NCBI GenBank assembly: GCA_020249775.1
Contig: JADCFA010000023.1
Span: 186,001-250,000 of the forward strand
Direction of reading: 5' to 3'
From: Roseomonas sp.
GTDB lineage: Bacteria > Pseudomonadota > Alphaproteobacteria > Acetobacterales > Acetobacteraceae
DNA length: 64,000 nt
Part shown: positions 50,924 to 59,543 of the stretch, piece by piece
Position numbering within the stretch: position 1 is the stretch's first letter
Layout of the letters: every line of letters begins with the position of its first letter
Position numbers and translations under genes: made by a program
Notes under the pieces: generated by a model
What the model saw: the letters and a program-made list of their open reading frames with translations, nothing else
Database searches by the model: none
What the model was told of the DNA's origin: nothing

Positions 50924-52090
50924 ATGGATATGCATCATTCCCAGGAAGCCCATGCCGAAATTCGTGAGGAGGTGCGCAAGCTCTGCGCCCGCTTTCCCGG
51001 CGAATATTGGCGTGAACTTGATACGCGCCGCGGCTACCCCACTGAATTCGTCAAGGCGCTGACTGATGCAGGCTGGCTCGCGGCGCTGATTCCGGAAGAA
51101 TATGGCGGGTCTGGCCTGCCTCTGTCAGCGGCTGCGGCGATTCTGGAAGAAATCCACGCCACGGGCTGCAATGCGGCTGCCTGCCACGCGCAAATGTACA
51201 TCATGGGCACCATCCTGAAGCATGGCAGCCCAGAGCAGAAGCAGAAGTATCTGCCGAAAATCGCCACCGGCGAATTGCGCCTGCAAGCCTTTGGCGTGAC
51301 CGAACCGACCAGCGGCACGGATACCACCAGCCTTCGCACCTTCGCGCAAAAGCAGGGCGACAAGTATATCGTGAACGGTCAGAAGATCTGGACCAGCCGG
51401 GCGGAGCATTCCGATCTCATGCTGCTGCTGGCGCGCACCACGCCGCGCGATCAGGTCGCCAAGCGCACCGATGGGCTTTCGACCTTCATCGTGGATATGA
51501 AAAAGGCGCTCGGCAATGGTCTCACCATTCGCCCGATCCGCACCATGATGAACCATAATTCCTGCGAGGTGTTTTTCGACAATATGGAAGTGCCAGCGGA
51601 GAATCTGGTCGGCCAGGAAGGCAAGGGCTTCCGCTATATTCTGGATGGCATGAATGCCGAACGCCTGCTGATTTCGGCCGAGACCATTGGTGACGCCAAA
51701 TGGTTCATCAACAAGGCCGTTGATTATTCCAAGCAACGCGTGCTGTTCGGCCGACCCATCGGCCAGAATCAGGGCGTGCAATTCCCGATCGCCAAGGCCT
51801 ATGCCCAGATGCGCGCGGCTGAGGCTCTGATCCAGAAGGGCCTCGAGAAATTCGAAGCGGGGCTCCCCTGCGGCGAGGAAGCCAATATGGGCAAGATGCT
51901 CGGCGCCGATGCGGCCTGGGCTGCGGCGGAAGCCTGCGTGCAAACCCATGGCGGCTTCGGCTTTGCCGAGGAATACGATGTGGAGCGCAAATTCCGCGAA
52001 GCGCGGCTTTATCAAGTGGCGCCGATCAGCACCAACCTGGTGCTGAGCTATGTGGGCGAGCATGTGCTCGGCATGCCGCGGTCCTACTGA
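50924..52090 (+). CDS. acyl-CoA dehydrogenase family protein lacking the usual C-terminal glutamate motif
   Basis: This 388-residue flavoprotein has family marks FGVTEPTSGTDTTSLRT near residue 124, VNGQKIWTSRAEHSDLM and RVLFGRPIGQNQGVQFP. The C-terminal region reads FREARLYQVAPISTNLVLSY where classical members have YEGT(N/A), so the standard catalytic glutamate position is not kept; this is a recognisable subfamily. It may use another base or act on unusual acyl-CoAs. Its stop overlaps the start of the CoA-transferase gene by one base (TGATG). With that neighbour and two Bug proteins it suggests uptake, CoA activation and desaturation of a carboxylate. Confidence 0.88.
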   Translation: MDMHHSQEAHAEIREEVRKLCARFPGEYWRELDTRRGYPTEFVKALTDAGWLAALIPEEYGGSGLPLSAAAAILEEIHATGCNAAACHAQMYIMGTILKHGSPEQKQKYLPKIATGELRLQAFGVTEPTSGTDTTSLRTFAQKQGDKYIVNGQKIWTSRAEHSDLMLLLARTTPRDQVAKRTDGLSTFIVDMKKALGNGLTIRPIRTMMNHNSCEVFFDNMEVPAENLVGQEGKGFRYILDGMNAERLLISAETIGDAKWFINKAVDYSKQRVLFGRPIGQNQGVQFPIAKAYAQMRAAEALIQKGLEKFEAGLPCGEEANMGKMLGADAAWAAAEACVQTHGGFGFAEEYDVERKFREARLYQVAPISTNLVLSYVGEHVLGMPRSY

Positions 52091-53217
52091 TGGCCTCTCA
52101 GCCCTTGAAGGGCCTGTTCGTCGTTTCGATGGAACAGGCGGTCGCCGCGCCCTATTGCGCGTCTCGGCTGGCGGATGCCGGGGCGCGCGTCATCAAGATC
52201 GAAAGGCAGGAAGGCGATTTCGCCCGCGCCTATGATGCGGTGGCGAATGGGCAATCGAGCTATTTCATCTGGCTCAATCGCGGCAAGGAAAGCCTTTGCC
52301 TGGATATCAAAAAGCCGGAAGACAAGGCGCTGCTTGAAACACTGATCGCCAAGGCGGATGTCTTCATCCAGAACCTTGCCCCCGGCGCCATGGCGCGGGC
52401 GGGCTTCGGTTCGGCTGATTTGCGCGCGCGGCATCCGCGCCTGATCACCGTGGATATCTCGGGCTATGGCGAGGAAGGCGACTACGCCGCCATGAAGGCC
52501 TATGATTTGCTGGTGCAGGCGGAAAGCGGCCTTGCTTACGTCACGGGCCGTGCGGAAGGACCGGGGCGCGTTGGGGTTTCGGCCTGCGATATTGCGTGCG
52601 GCATGCATGCCTATGCCGCGGTGCTGGAGGCGCTGATTGATCGCGGCATTACCGGCAAGGGCAAGGGTATTGCGGTGTCGCTATTCGATGGCATGGCGGA
52701 TTGGATGACGGTGCCGCTGCTGCAATATGAAGGCACCGGCAAGAACCCACCGCGCATCGGCATGGCGCATCCTTCCATCTGCCCCTATGGCGCCTTCACC
52801 ACCAAGGATGGCGCTGATGTCTTGATCGCCATCCAGAATGAACGCGAATGGGCCGGCTTCTGCGCGCATTTCCTGGATGAACCCGATCTGCCGCAGCGTG
52901 AGGGGTTTCGCGTCAATAATGAACGTGTTGCCAATCGCCCCATGGTTGATGGCCATATCGGCAAGATGTTCGCGACCCTGACGCGGGAAGAATGCGCGGC
53001 CAAACTCCGCCGCGCCAATACCGCCTTTGGTTTCATCAATGATTGCGGCGGCCTGCGTGACCATCCGGCGCTCAGGCGCGTGACGGTCGCAACCGAAAAA
53101 GGCCCGATCAAGATCGGCGCGCCGCCGGCGAAGCTTTCCGATGGGGCGCGCAGCCTGGGGCCGGTGCCGCGGCTTGGGGAGCATTCAGCGGCCATTCGGG
53201 CAGAATTTGGCGGATAG
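52090..53217 (+). CDS. CaiB/BaiF family CoA-transferase (class III)
   Basis: This 375-residue class III CoA-transferase moves CoA between an acyl-CoA and a free carboxylic acid. The N-terminal LKGLFVVSMEQAVAAPYCAS and DAGARVIKIERQEGDFAR are typical, as are LNRGKESLCLDIK and NLAPGAMARAGF. The catalytic aspartate lies in KAYDLLVQAESGLAYVTG (near residue 140). Start and upstream stop share one base, so it is translated with the acyl-CoA dehydrogenase. The probable job is to make the CoA thioester that the dehydrogenase uses; the acid is not known. Confidence 0.92.
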   Translation: MASQPLKGLFVVSMEQAVAAPYCASRLADAGARVIKIERQEGDFARAYDAVANGQSSYFIWLNRGKESLCLDIKKPEDKALLETLIAKADVFIQNLAPGAMARAGFGSADLRARHPRLITVDISGYGEEGDYAAMKAYDLLVQAESGLAYVTGRAEGPGRVGVSACDIACGMHAYAAVLEALIDRGITGKGKGIAVSLFDGMADWMTVPLLQYEGTGKNPPRIGMAHPSICPYGAFTTKDGADVLIAIQNEREWAGFCAHFLDEPDLPQREGFRVNNERVANRPMVDGHIGKMFATLTREECAAKLRRANTAFGFINDCGGLRDHPALRRVTVATEKGPIKIGAPPAKLSDGARSLGPVPRLGEHSAAIRAEFGG

Positions 53218-53290
53218 GGCGGGCAGGGGGCTGGAACACGCCACCCGCCGCGCCAATCTCCCGTCCGATCAAATCAACAAGGGGGTTTTC

Positions 53291-54268
53291 ATGCAACGTC
53301 GTCATGTTCTGGGTTTGGCTGGCGCCGCCGCGCTGGCGCCGCTCACGCGTCCGGCCCTGGCGCAAGCCTGGCCCTCTGGCCCGGGCCGGCTGATTGTGCC
53401 CTTCGCCGCCGGCGGCCCAACAGATATTCCGGCGCGCCTGATCGCGGAAGAAATGTCCAAATTCCTGCCCGCGCGGCTTGTGGTGGAAAACCGCACCGGG
53501 TCGGGCGTGGTGATCGGCACGGATCTGGTCAGCAAGGCGCCCAAGGATGGCCAGACGATCCTCTACACCACCATCGCCCATGCCTGCCTGCGCGCGCTGT
53601 TTGATCGCCTGCCGTTTGACCCGGTCGCGGATTTCACGCCGACCACCTATATCGGGCAAATCCCGATGATCATGCTGGTCAATAAGGACCTGCCCGCGCG
53701 CACCCTGCCGGAACTGATTGCGCTGCTGCGTAACAACCCCGGCAAGTATGATTACGCCTCCAGCGGCAATGGCGGCGCGGTGCATTTGGCGAGTGAACTG
53801 TTCCTGCATATGGCGGGCGGGCTCAAGGCGAATCACATCCCCTTCCGTGGGTCATCAGCGGCCATGCCGGAAGTGCTTTCCGGGCGTATCCCAATCATGC
53901 TGGATGTGGCGGCGGCAGCGCTGCCTTACATGCAGCGCGGCGAATTGCGCGCGCTTGCGATCAGCACCAAGGAACGCATGCCCTATGCGCGTGATCTGCC
54001 GACCTTCATCGAAGGCGGGGTTGCGGGGTATGAGGCCTATACTTGGCACATGGCGCTGGTGCCTTCCGGCACGCCAGCCGCGACGGTGCAAGCCATCAAT
54101 GCCGCCTTCAACCGCGCGCTGTCGCAGGATGCGGTGAAGAATCGCCTGTCCGAATTGACCATGGATGTCACGACCGACAGCACGCCGGAAAGCGCGGCGC
54201 GCTTCCTGGCGGCTGAAATGGCCAAGTGGGAACCGATCATCCGCGCAGCCGGCATCAAGCCGAATTGA
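53291..54268 (+). CDS. Bug-family (tripartite tricarboxylate transporter) substrate-binding protein 2
   Basis: This 325-residue TctC/Bug protein has a short export signal with a double arginine (MQRRHVLGLAGAAALAP...ALAQ, to residue 25). The mature part has GRLIVPFAAGGPTDIPARLIA, of which PFAAGGPTDI is the Bug core, then VENRTGSGVVIGTDLV and YASSGNGGAVHLASELF. It is clearly diverged from Bug protein 1. A longer in-frame extension into the preceding gene (from 53141) is rejected because it would precede the signal peptide. A GGGGG run lies upstream of the ATG. It is 73 bases after the CoA-transferase stop, so probably in the same operon. Confidence 0.92.
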   Translation: MQRRHVLGLAGAAALAPLTRPALAQAWPSGPGRLIVPFAAGGPTDIPARLIAEEMSKFLPARLVVENRTGSGVVIGTDLVSKAPKDGQTILYTTIAHACLRALFDRLPFDPVADFTPTTYIGQIPMIMLVNKDLPARTLPELIALLRNNPGKYDYASSGNGGAVHLASELFLHMAGGLKANHIPFRGSSAAMPEVLSGRIPIMLDVAAAALPYMQRGELRALAISTKERMPYARDLPTFIEGGVAGYEAYTWHMALVPSGTPAATVQAINAAFNRALSQDAVKNRLSELTMDVTTDSTPESAARFLAAEMAKWEPIIRAAGIKPN

Positions 54269-54333
54269 TCTTTCGCGGGCGGGGGCTCGGCCTTCGCTCG
54301 CTACTTTCGCATCACCACTGAAAGGCAACCGCC

Positions 54334-55338
54334 ATGACCAAGCTGCCCGCCTCCATGACTTTCATTGACCATGGCAAGGGCGGCGGGCCAGAGGTTCTGG
54401 TGCCGGCGCAAGCCGCCCTGCCGATACCGGCAGCGGATGAGGTGCTGATCCGCGTCATGGTGACAGGCGTCAATCGCCCGGATGTGGCGCAGCGTGAGGG
54501 CAGCTACCCGCCGCCGCCCGGCGCCTCACCGATTATCGGCCTGGAATGCGCGGGCGAAGTGGTGGCGGTGGGCGCGGGCGTCACGCGCTACCGCATTGGG
54601 GATCGTGTTTGCGCGCTGACCAATGGCGGCGCCTATGCCGAATATTGCGCGGCGCCTGAGGCGCAAACCCTGCCCTGGCCCAAGGGCTATGATGCTTTGC
54701 GCGCCGCTGCCCTGCCCGAGACCTATTTCACTGTCTGGGCCAATATGTTTGGTCATGGGCGGCTCGCGGCGGGGGAGGCAGCGCTGATCCATGGCGGGTC
54801 TTCCGGCATTGGCGTTACCGCCATTCAATTGGCCAAGGCTTTCGGCGCGCGGGTCATCTCCACCGCCGGGAATGCGACGAAATGCGCTGCCTGCCTGGAA
54901 TTGGGCGCCGATGCCGCGATTGATTATCGCGCCCAGGATTTCGCCGAGGAAATCCACCGCCTGACCGATGGCAAGGGCGTGAATGTGATCCTGGATATGG
55001 TGGGGGCGGAGTATTTTGCGCGTAACCTCAAATGCCTGGCGCGTGATGGGCGCCTTGTGATCATCGCCTTTCTGGGCGGCTTCAAGACGGAGGCCGATCT
55101 GCGCCCGATCATGGTAAAGCGCCTGACCGTGACGGGTAGCACCATGCGCCCCCGCACTACCGCCGAGAAGGGAGAAATCGCGGCCGCTTTGGCTGCCAAG
55201 GTTTGGCCAATGCTGGAAGCGGGCAAGGCGGGGCCGCGCATTTTCCAGACCTTCCCGCTGACTGAAGCGGCGGCGGCGCATCGGCTGATGGAAAGCAGCG
55301 CGCATATCGGCAAGATCATGCTGAAGGTGGCGGATTAG
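54334..55338 (+). CDS. NAD(P)H quinone oxidoreductase (PIG3/zeta-crystallin type)
   Basis: This 334-residue medium-chain reductase, zinc-free, is related to PIG3 quinone oxidoreductases. The N-terminal GroES-like domain has VTGVNRPDVAQREGSYPPPPG and IIGLECAGEVVAVG. The nucleotide site is ALIHGGSSGIGVTAIQLAK near residue 150, then LGADAAIDYRAQDF. The C-terminus ends AHRLMESSAHIGKIML, as in the family. It reduces quinones or enones with NADPH. It stands 65 bases after the Bug protein 2 stop in the same direction and may belong to the same operon, though a link to carboxylate use is not evident. Confidence 0.92.
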   Translation: MTKLPASMTFIDHGKGGGPEVLVPAQAALPIPAADEVLIRVMVTGVNRPDVAQREGSYPPPPGASPIIGLECAGEVVAVGAGVTRYRIGDRVCALTNGGAYAEYCAAPEAQTLPWPKGYDALRAAALPETYFTVWANMFGHGRLAAGEAALIHGGSSGIGVTAIQLAKAFGARVISTAGNATKCAACLELGADAAIDYRAQDFAEEIHRLTDGKGVNVILDMVGAEYFARNLKCLARDGRLVIIAFLGGFKTEADLRPIMVKRLTVTGSTMRPRTTAEKGEIAAALAAKVWPMLEAGKAGPRIFQTFPLTEAAAAHRLMESSAHIGKIMLKVAD

Positions 55339-55347
55339 GCGCGGCGC

Positions 55348-55533
55348 TTGTTCTATCTGCTGCTGCTGGCCGCGTTTGGCTGCGCGCTTTTGCTGTGGCG
55401 CCAGCCACGCGGGGCAGGCAGGGCGCTGACCGCCGGGGCAGGGGTGCTGTTCCTGGCTGCGGCGCTGATGCTGCTGTTGCGGCAAGGTTTTCTGCCGGGC
55501 CATGGGCCGCGCCGTTGGACGGTTAATGGTTAA
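55348..55533 (+). CDS. small hydrophobic protein, unknown function
   Basis: This frame gives 61 residues from a TTG at 55348. It has two hydrophobic stretches (about residues 2-16, FYLLLLAAFGCALLL, and 29-44, GAGVLFLAAALMLLLR), a basic loop between them and a short polar tail. No family is recognised and there is no strong ribosome site. It starts nine bases after the quinone oxidoreductase stop, which supports read-through expression. It could be a genuine small membrane protein or a chance frame in GC-rich DNA. Confidence 0.5.
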   Translation: MFYLLLLAAFGCALLLWRQPRGAGRALTAGAGVLFLAAALMLLLRQGFLPGHGPRRWTVNG

Positions 55534-55657
55534 CGGCAGCCCTCTCTCCAGACGGTCATTTTCCAATCCGCAACAAATCGGCTTGAATGGTCTTGTAAGA
55601 TTCGCGCCGCTTGCGAAATCTTTCCTGAAATAGGGCTTGGGGGCACGCCATAACGCG

Positions 55658-56515
55658 ATGAAATCATCGCTGCATCATCTGTTGATTGCCATTTTTCTCT
55701 TTGGCGGCGCTTGGCCCATCACCAAGGCAGCTCTGGCGGATGCCACCCCCATGTGGTTCGGCTTTGGGCGCGCGGCGCTGGCAAGCCTTGTGGCTTCACT
55801 TTTGCTCCTGGCGCTCAAGCGTTTTCATCGCCCGCAGCGCGAGGATTTGCCCACTGTTTTTGCTGTCGGGCTCTTGCAACTTGGCGGCTTTTTTGTGCTG
55901 GCGCATGCGGCGGTGGCCATGGTGGAAGCGGGACGCACCGCCATCATTTCCGCAGTCGTGACCTATTGGCTCATTCCGCTATCCATGCTGGTGATGGGGG
56001 AAAAGGTCTCGGCGCGGCGCTGGCTGGCGGCGCTGCTTGGGCTGGCTGGCATTCTTGTCCTGGCTGGCCCCTGGGCGGTGGATTGGTCATCGCGCGATCA
56101 GGTGCTGGGCCATGCCATGCTGATCCTGGCCGCCCTACTTTGGAGTATCGCCATCATCGTCACGCGGCGCTTCCCGGCGAAATCCCCAATGTTCGACCTG
56201 CTGCCCTGGGCCTTCACGGCGGGCGCCCTGGTCATCCTGCCCTTTGCCTTGGTGCTGGAACCGAATGGCGGGATCGGCCCGGCTTCCTGGCCCTTCATGC
56301 TCTATATCGGGCTGATCGTCGCACCCATTGGCACCTGGTGCGTGGTGGAGGTAGGGCGGCGCCTGCCCGGCGCGGTTGCTTCTGTGGCCTTTCTGCTGGT
56401 GCCGGCCTTTGGGGTGTTTGTTTCGACCCTTTGGCTGGGTGAGCCCTTTGGCTGGGACATGATACTGGGCGGTGGCTTGATCGTGGGATCGGTCATTCTG
56501 GCGGCGGCGGAATAG
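55658..56515 (+). CDS. DMT-superfamily (EamA) transporter
   Basis: This 285-residue inner-membrane protein has about ten helices in two EamA repeats, each with the typical openings LIAIFLFGGAWPITKAAL and VLGHAMLILAALLWSIAII. The family exports metabolites such as amino acids, or carries out drug/metabolite exchange. The segment GRTAIISAVVTYWLIPLSMLVMGE matches the conserved helix 4-5 region, quoted here by ISAVVTYWLIPL. The ATG at 55658 is chosen because the first helix follows directly. Its stop is two bases before the hydrolase start, so the two are co-transcribed. Confidence 0.9.
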   Translation: MKSSLHHLLIAIFLFGGAWPITKAALADATPMWFGFGRAALASLVASLLLLALKRFHRPQREDLPTVFAVGLLQLGGFFVLAHAAVAMVEAGRTAIISAVVTYWLIPLSMLVMGEKVSARRWLAALLGLAGILVLAGPWAVDWSSRDQVLGHAMLILAALLWSIAIIVTRRFPAKSPMFDLLPWAFTAGALVILPFALVLEPNGGIGPASWPFMLYIGLIVAPIGTWCVVEVGRRLPGAVASVAFLLVPAFGVFVSTLWLGEPFGWDMILGGGLIVGSVILAAAE

Positions 56516-56517
56516 GC

Positions 56518-57282
56518 ATGAGGCTGCATGCGATTGAAGCCGGGCAGGGGCCGCCGTTTGTGCTGCTGCATGGGCTTTTCGGTTCGGCGCGCAATTGGGG
56601 CGCGGTGCAAAAAGCGCTGGCGGGCGAATATCGGGTGGTGGCGCTGGATTTGCGCAATCACGGGGCGTCACCCCATGCGGCGGGCATGGGCTACGCGGCG
56701 CAGGCGGCGGATGTGGCTGAAACCCTGACAGCGCTTGGCATCGAAAGCGCTGTGGTATTGGGCCATTCCATGGGCGGCAAGGCTGCGATGATGCTGGCGC
56801 TGACGCGGCCCGAATTGGTGGAGCGCCTGATCATCGCCGATATCGCCCCGCGCCCCTATGCGCCCGCCTTGCGCACCGTGGTGGCTGCGATGCAAGCGGT
56901 TCCATTGCATGCCGCCCTGACGCGCACAGAAGCCGATCAGGCTTTACGCGCTGCCGTGCCGGAAGCGCCGATCCGAAGCTTTCTGTTGCAGAATCTCCGC
57001 TTTGAAACCACGCCGCGAAGCTGGCGTATGGGCCTTGCTGAAATTGCCGCCGCCATGCCGGAGATCGAGGATTTTGCGCCGCCACAAGGCACGCGGTTTG
57101 ATGGCCCGGCGCTTGCCATGGCCGGCGCGCTTTCGCCCTATATTCGCGCCGAAGACCATGCGGCGTTTCGCGCGCTGTTTCCGCGCATTGGTTTTGCGAG
57201 CATCCCCCGCGCCGGCCATTGGCTGCATGCGGAGAATCCCGAGGGCTTCCTGGCGGCGCTGAGAGCATTTCTGGCCACTTGA
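56518..57282 (+). CDS. alpha/beta-fold hydrolase (YbfF-like esterase)
   Basis: This 254-residue hydrolase has the oxyanion motif LLHGLFGSARNWG near residue 18, the nucleophile elbow GHSMGGKAAM (serine near residue 82), and a C-terminal catalytic histidine in AGHWLHAENPEGF. The LFGSARNWG and LDLRNHGASPH segments place it with YbfF/BioH-like short-chain esterases. It probably hydrolyses a small ester or thioester; the natural substrate is unknown. It begins two bases after the transporter stop. A GC-rich inverted repeat follows at 57284-57304 without a T-run. Confidence 0.9.
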   Translation: MRLHAIEAGQGPPFVLLHGLFGSARNWGAVQKALAGEYRVVALDLRNHGASPHAAGMGYAAQAADVAETLTALGIESAVVLGHSMGGKAAMMLALTRPELVERLIIADIAPRPYAPALRTVVAAMQAVPLHAALTRTEADQALRAAVPEAPIRSFLLQNLRFETTPRSWRMGLAEIAAAMPEIEDFAPPQGTRFDGPALAMAGALSPYIRAEDHAAFRALFPRIGFASIPRAGHWLHAENPEGFLAALRAFLAT

Positions 57283-57366
57283 TCCCGCGCAAGACGGGCG
57301 CGGGCTTTCCTGCCATGCTTGTCATCAGCATTACCCATGACAGCGCAACAGAATCTCGGGGGGATT

Positions 57367-58113
57367 ATGCGCTTCGCCATCCTGGCCGATATCCATGCCA
57401 ATCGTCAGGCGCTGGAAGCCTGCCTTGCGCATCTGGCCGGCCAGCGCATTGATCGCATCATCTATCTTGGCGACATGCTGGGCTATGGCGCTGATCCGCA
57501 TTGGGTGCTGGACCAAATACGCGACCACATCGCGCGCGGCATGGCGGAAGCGCTGCTCGGCAATCATGAGGAAGCGGTGCTATCGGCAAAGGCAAGCGGC
57601 ATGAACCCGGTCGCGGAAGCGGCCATTGCCTGGCAACGCGGCCGGCTTGGCGCTGATGAGCGCGCCTTCATCGCAGCCCTGCCCATGGTCATTGATACTG
57701 AGGGCGTGTGCTTCGTTCATGCCGATCCGGCCGCCCCGAAACGCTGGACCTATGTGACGGATATCGAGGCCGCAACGCAAAGCCTGAAAGGCAGCCCGGC
57801 CATGCTTGCCATTTGCGGCCATGTGCATCGCCCGGCGCTTTATGGCGTGCAGGCTGCGGGCAGGGTGATTTCCTTCCGCCCACCCGCCAATGAAGCCGTG
57901 CCCTTGCTGCGCGCGCGGCGCTGGCTCGCGGTAATGGGCGCGGTTGGCCAACCGCGCGATGGCAATGCCGCTGCCTGCTACGGCATTCTGGATACCGCCG
58001 CCGCCGAATGCAGCTGGCAGCGCGTGGCCTATGATGTGGAAGGCGCCGCCGCTGCCATTCGCGCCGCTGGCCTGCCCGATACGCTCGCCGCGCGGCTGCT
58101 ACGTGGGGAATGA
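57367..58113 (+). CDS. metallophosphoesterase (YfcE/diadenosine-tetraphosphatase-like fold)
   Basis: This 248-residue calcineurin-like phosphoesterase has all metal-binding motifs in order: ADIHAN at residues 7-12, LGDMLGYGADP near residue 36, LGNHEEAVL near residue 66 and CGHVHRPALYG near residue 154. Such enzymes hydrolyse phosphate mono- or diesters or dephosphorylate proteins. The ATG at 57367 has CGGGGGGATT upstream and begins at the fold; an ATG at 57337 is possible. Its stop overlaps the start region of the kinase gene, so phosphatase and kinase are translated together, which suggests opposite activities on one target. Confidence 0.9.
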   Translation: MRFAILADIHANRQALEACLAHLAGQRIDRIIYLGDMLGYGADPHWVLDQIRDHIARGMAEALLGNHEEAVLSAKASGMNPVAEAAIAWQRGRLGADERAFIAALPMVIDTEGVCFVHADPAAPKRWTYVTDIEAATQSLKGSPAMLAICGHVHRPALYGVQAAGRVISFRPPANEAVPLLRARRWLAVMGAVGQPRDGNAAACYGILDTAAAECSWQRVAYDVEGAAAAIRAAGLPDTLAARLLRGE

Positions 58114-58115
58114 AT

Positions 58116-59534
58116 ATGGCTGCGGAGAAACTCGCCCCTGGTTCGGTGATTGATGGCTTCACCCTGGGCCCGCTTTTGCATCGTGGCGGCATGGCGAGCC
58201 TGTATGAGGTGACGCATCCGGATTGGCCGGACCTGCCCATGCTCATGAAACTCCCCAAGCTGCATGCGGGTGAGGATCATGCCGCCATCGTTTCCTTCGA
58301 GATGGAATTGATGATTCTGCCGCGCCTGAGCGGGCCGCATGTGCCGCGCTGCATCGCGACCAAGGGCTTTGAGGCAACGCCCTATATCGTCATGGAACGG
58401 ATTGAAGGCGCGTCACTGCTGCCGCTGGTCAAGCAAGTGCCCTTGCCGATTGATCAGCTTGTGGAAATTGGCCAGCGCGTTGCGCATGCCCTGGATGATC
58501 TGCATCGCCAACATGTTGTTCACCTGGATATCAAGCCTTCCAATATCCTGCGCCGGGCGGATGGCGCGGTGGTGCTGGCGGATTTTGGTCTGGCGCATCA
58601 CGCGAAGCTGCCCGATTTGATGCAGGAGGAATTTCGCCTGCCCTATGGCACCGCGCCCTATATGGCGCCGGAGCAGGTCATGGGCGTGCGTGGCGATCCG
58701 CGCAGCGATATCTTTGCCCTTGGTGTCTTGCTCTATTTCTTCACGACCGGAGAGCGCCCCTTTGGCGATCCGCAAAGCCTGAAGGGGTTGAAGCGGCGCA
58801 TCTGGCGTGATCCCGCGCCACCGCTTGCGCTGCGCAAGGATTGCCCGGCATGGCTGCAAGAAATCATTCTGCGCTGCCTGGAAGTGGAACCGGCGCGGCG
58901 TTATCCGAATGCGGCGCAATTGGCGTTTGACCTTGCGCATCGGGACCAGGTGGCGCTGACGGCGCGCGCCGCAAAGCGCCAACGCGATGGCTGGGCGGCG
59001 GTATTGCGTCGGCGTTTCAACCCGGAAGCGCAGCCGGTATTTCGCCTGCCAAGTGCCGCGCTTCGTCAACAATCCCAGGCGCCGATCATGGCGGTGGCGA
59101 TTTATCTTCACGAAGCCGAATCAGGGCTGGCGGAGAATCTCCGCGACGCCGTGCGCCGCATTCTGCCAAGCCTGCCGGGCGCGCGCCTTGCCTGCCTGCA
59201 TGTGCAAAAGACCAGCCTGATTGGCCTTGATGAGGATACGGATCAGGAAGGGCGCAATCGCCACGCGCTTGCCCTTGCCGCGCTCAAGCTTTGGGCCACG
59301 CCGCTGGGGCTGCCGGAGGAAAGCGTCACCTTTCATGTGCTCGAAGCGGTCAGTGTAGCCAGTGCCATTCTGGAATATGCTACGGTAAACCGCGTGGATC
59401 ATATTCTGCTGGCGGCGCGTTCGCCCTCAGCGCGGCGCCGCTGGTTGGGGTCGGTTTCGGCTGAGGTGGCGGAAAAGGCGGAATGTTCCGTGACCGTCGT
59501 GCGGCCGCGGCGGCTGGCGCGGGACAGCGAATAA
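58116..59534 (+). CDS. Ser/Thr protein kinase fused to a universal stress protein domain
   Basis: This 472-residue fusion has an N-terminal Hanks-type kinase domain (about residues 14-285). It shows the glycine loop LLHRGGMASLYEV, the ATP lysine K45, glutamate E64, the catalytic loop HLDIKPSN (residues 136-143, with Leu for the usual Arg, a non-RD kinase), DFG at 156-158 and the APEQV segment. The C-terminal part (about residues 322-465) is a UspA-like domain with LLAARSPSARRRWLGSVSAEV near the end, of which GSVSAEV is the key. There is no membrane helix, so it is cytosolic. ATG 58116 is preferred over ATG 58110 because GGGGA is six bases away. Confidence 0.88.
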   Translation: MAAEKLAPGSVIDGFTLGPLLHRGGMASLYEVTHPDWPDLPMLMKLPKLHAGEDHAAIVSFEMELMILPRLSGPHVPRCIATKGFEATPYIVMERIEGASLLPLVKQVPLPIDQLVEIGQRVAHALDDLHRQHVVHLDIKPSNILRRADGAVVLADFGLAHHAKLPDLMQEEFRLPYGTAPYMAPEQVMGVRGDPRSDIFALGVLLYFFTTGERPFGDPQSLKGLKRRIWRDPAPPLALRKDCPAWLQEIILRCLEVEPARRYPNAAQLAFDLAHRDQVALTARAAKRQRDGWAAVLRRRFNPEAQPVFRLPSAALRQQSQAPIMAVAIYLHEAESGLAENLRDAVRRILPSLPGARLACLHVQKTSLIGLDEDTDQEGRNRHALALAALKLWATPLGLPEESVTFHVLEAVSVASAILEYATVNRVDHILLAARSPSARRRWLGSVSAEVAEKAECSVTVVRPRRLARDSE

Positions 59535-59543
59535 GGCTTCGCT

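Noticed and set aside
57284-57304. Terminator after the alpha/beta hydrolase gene
   Set aside because: CCCGCGC/GCGCGGG forms a stem but there is no T-run, so I do not list it as a terminator.
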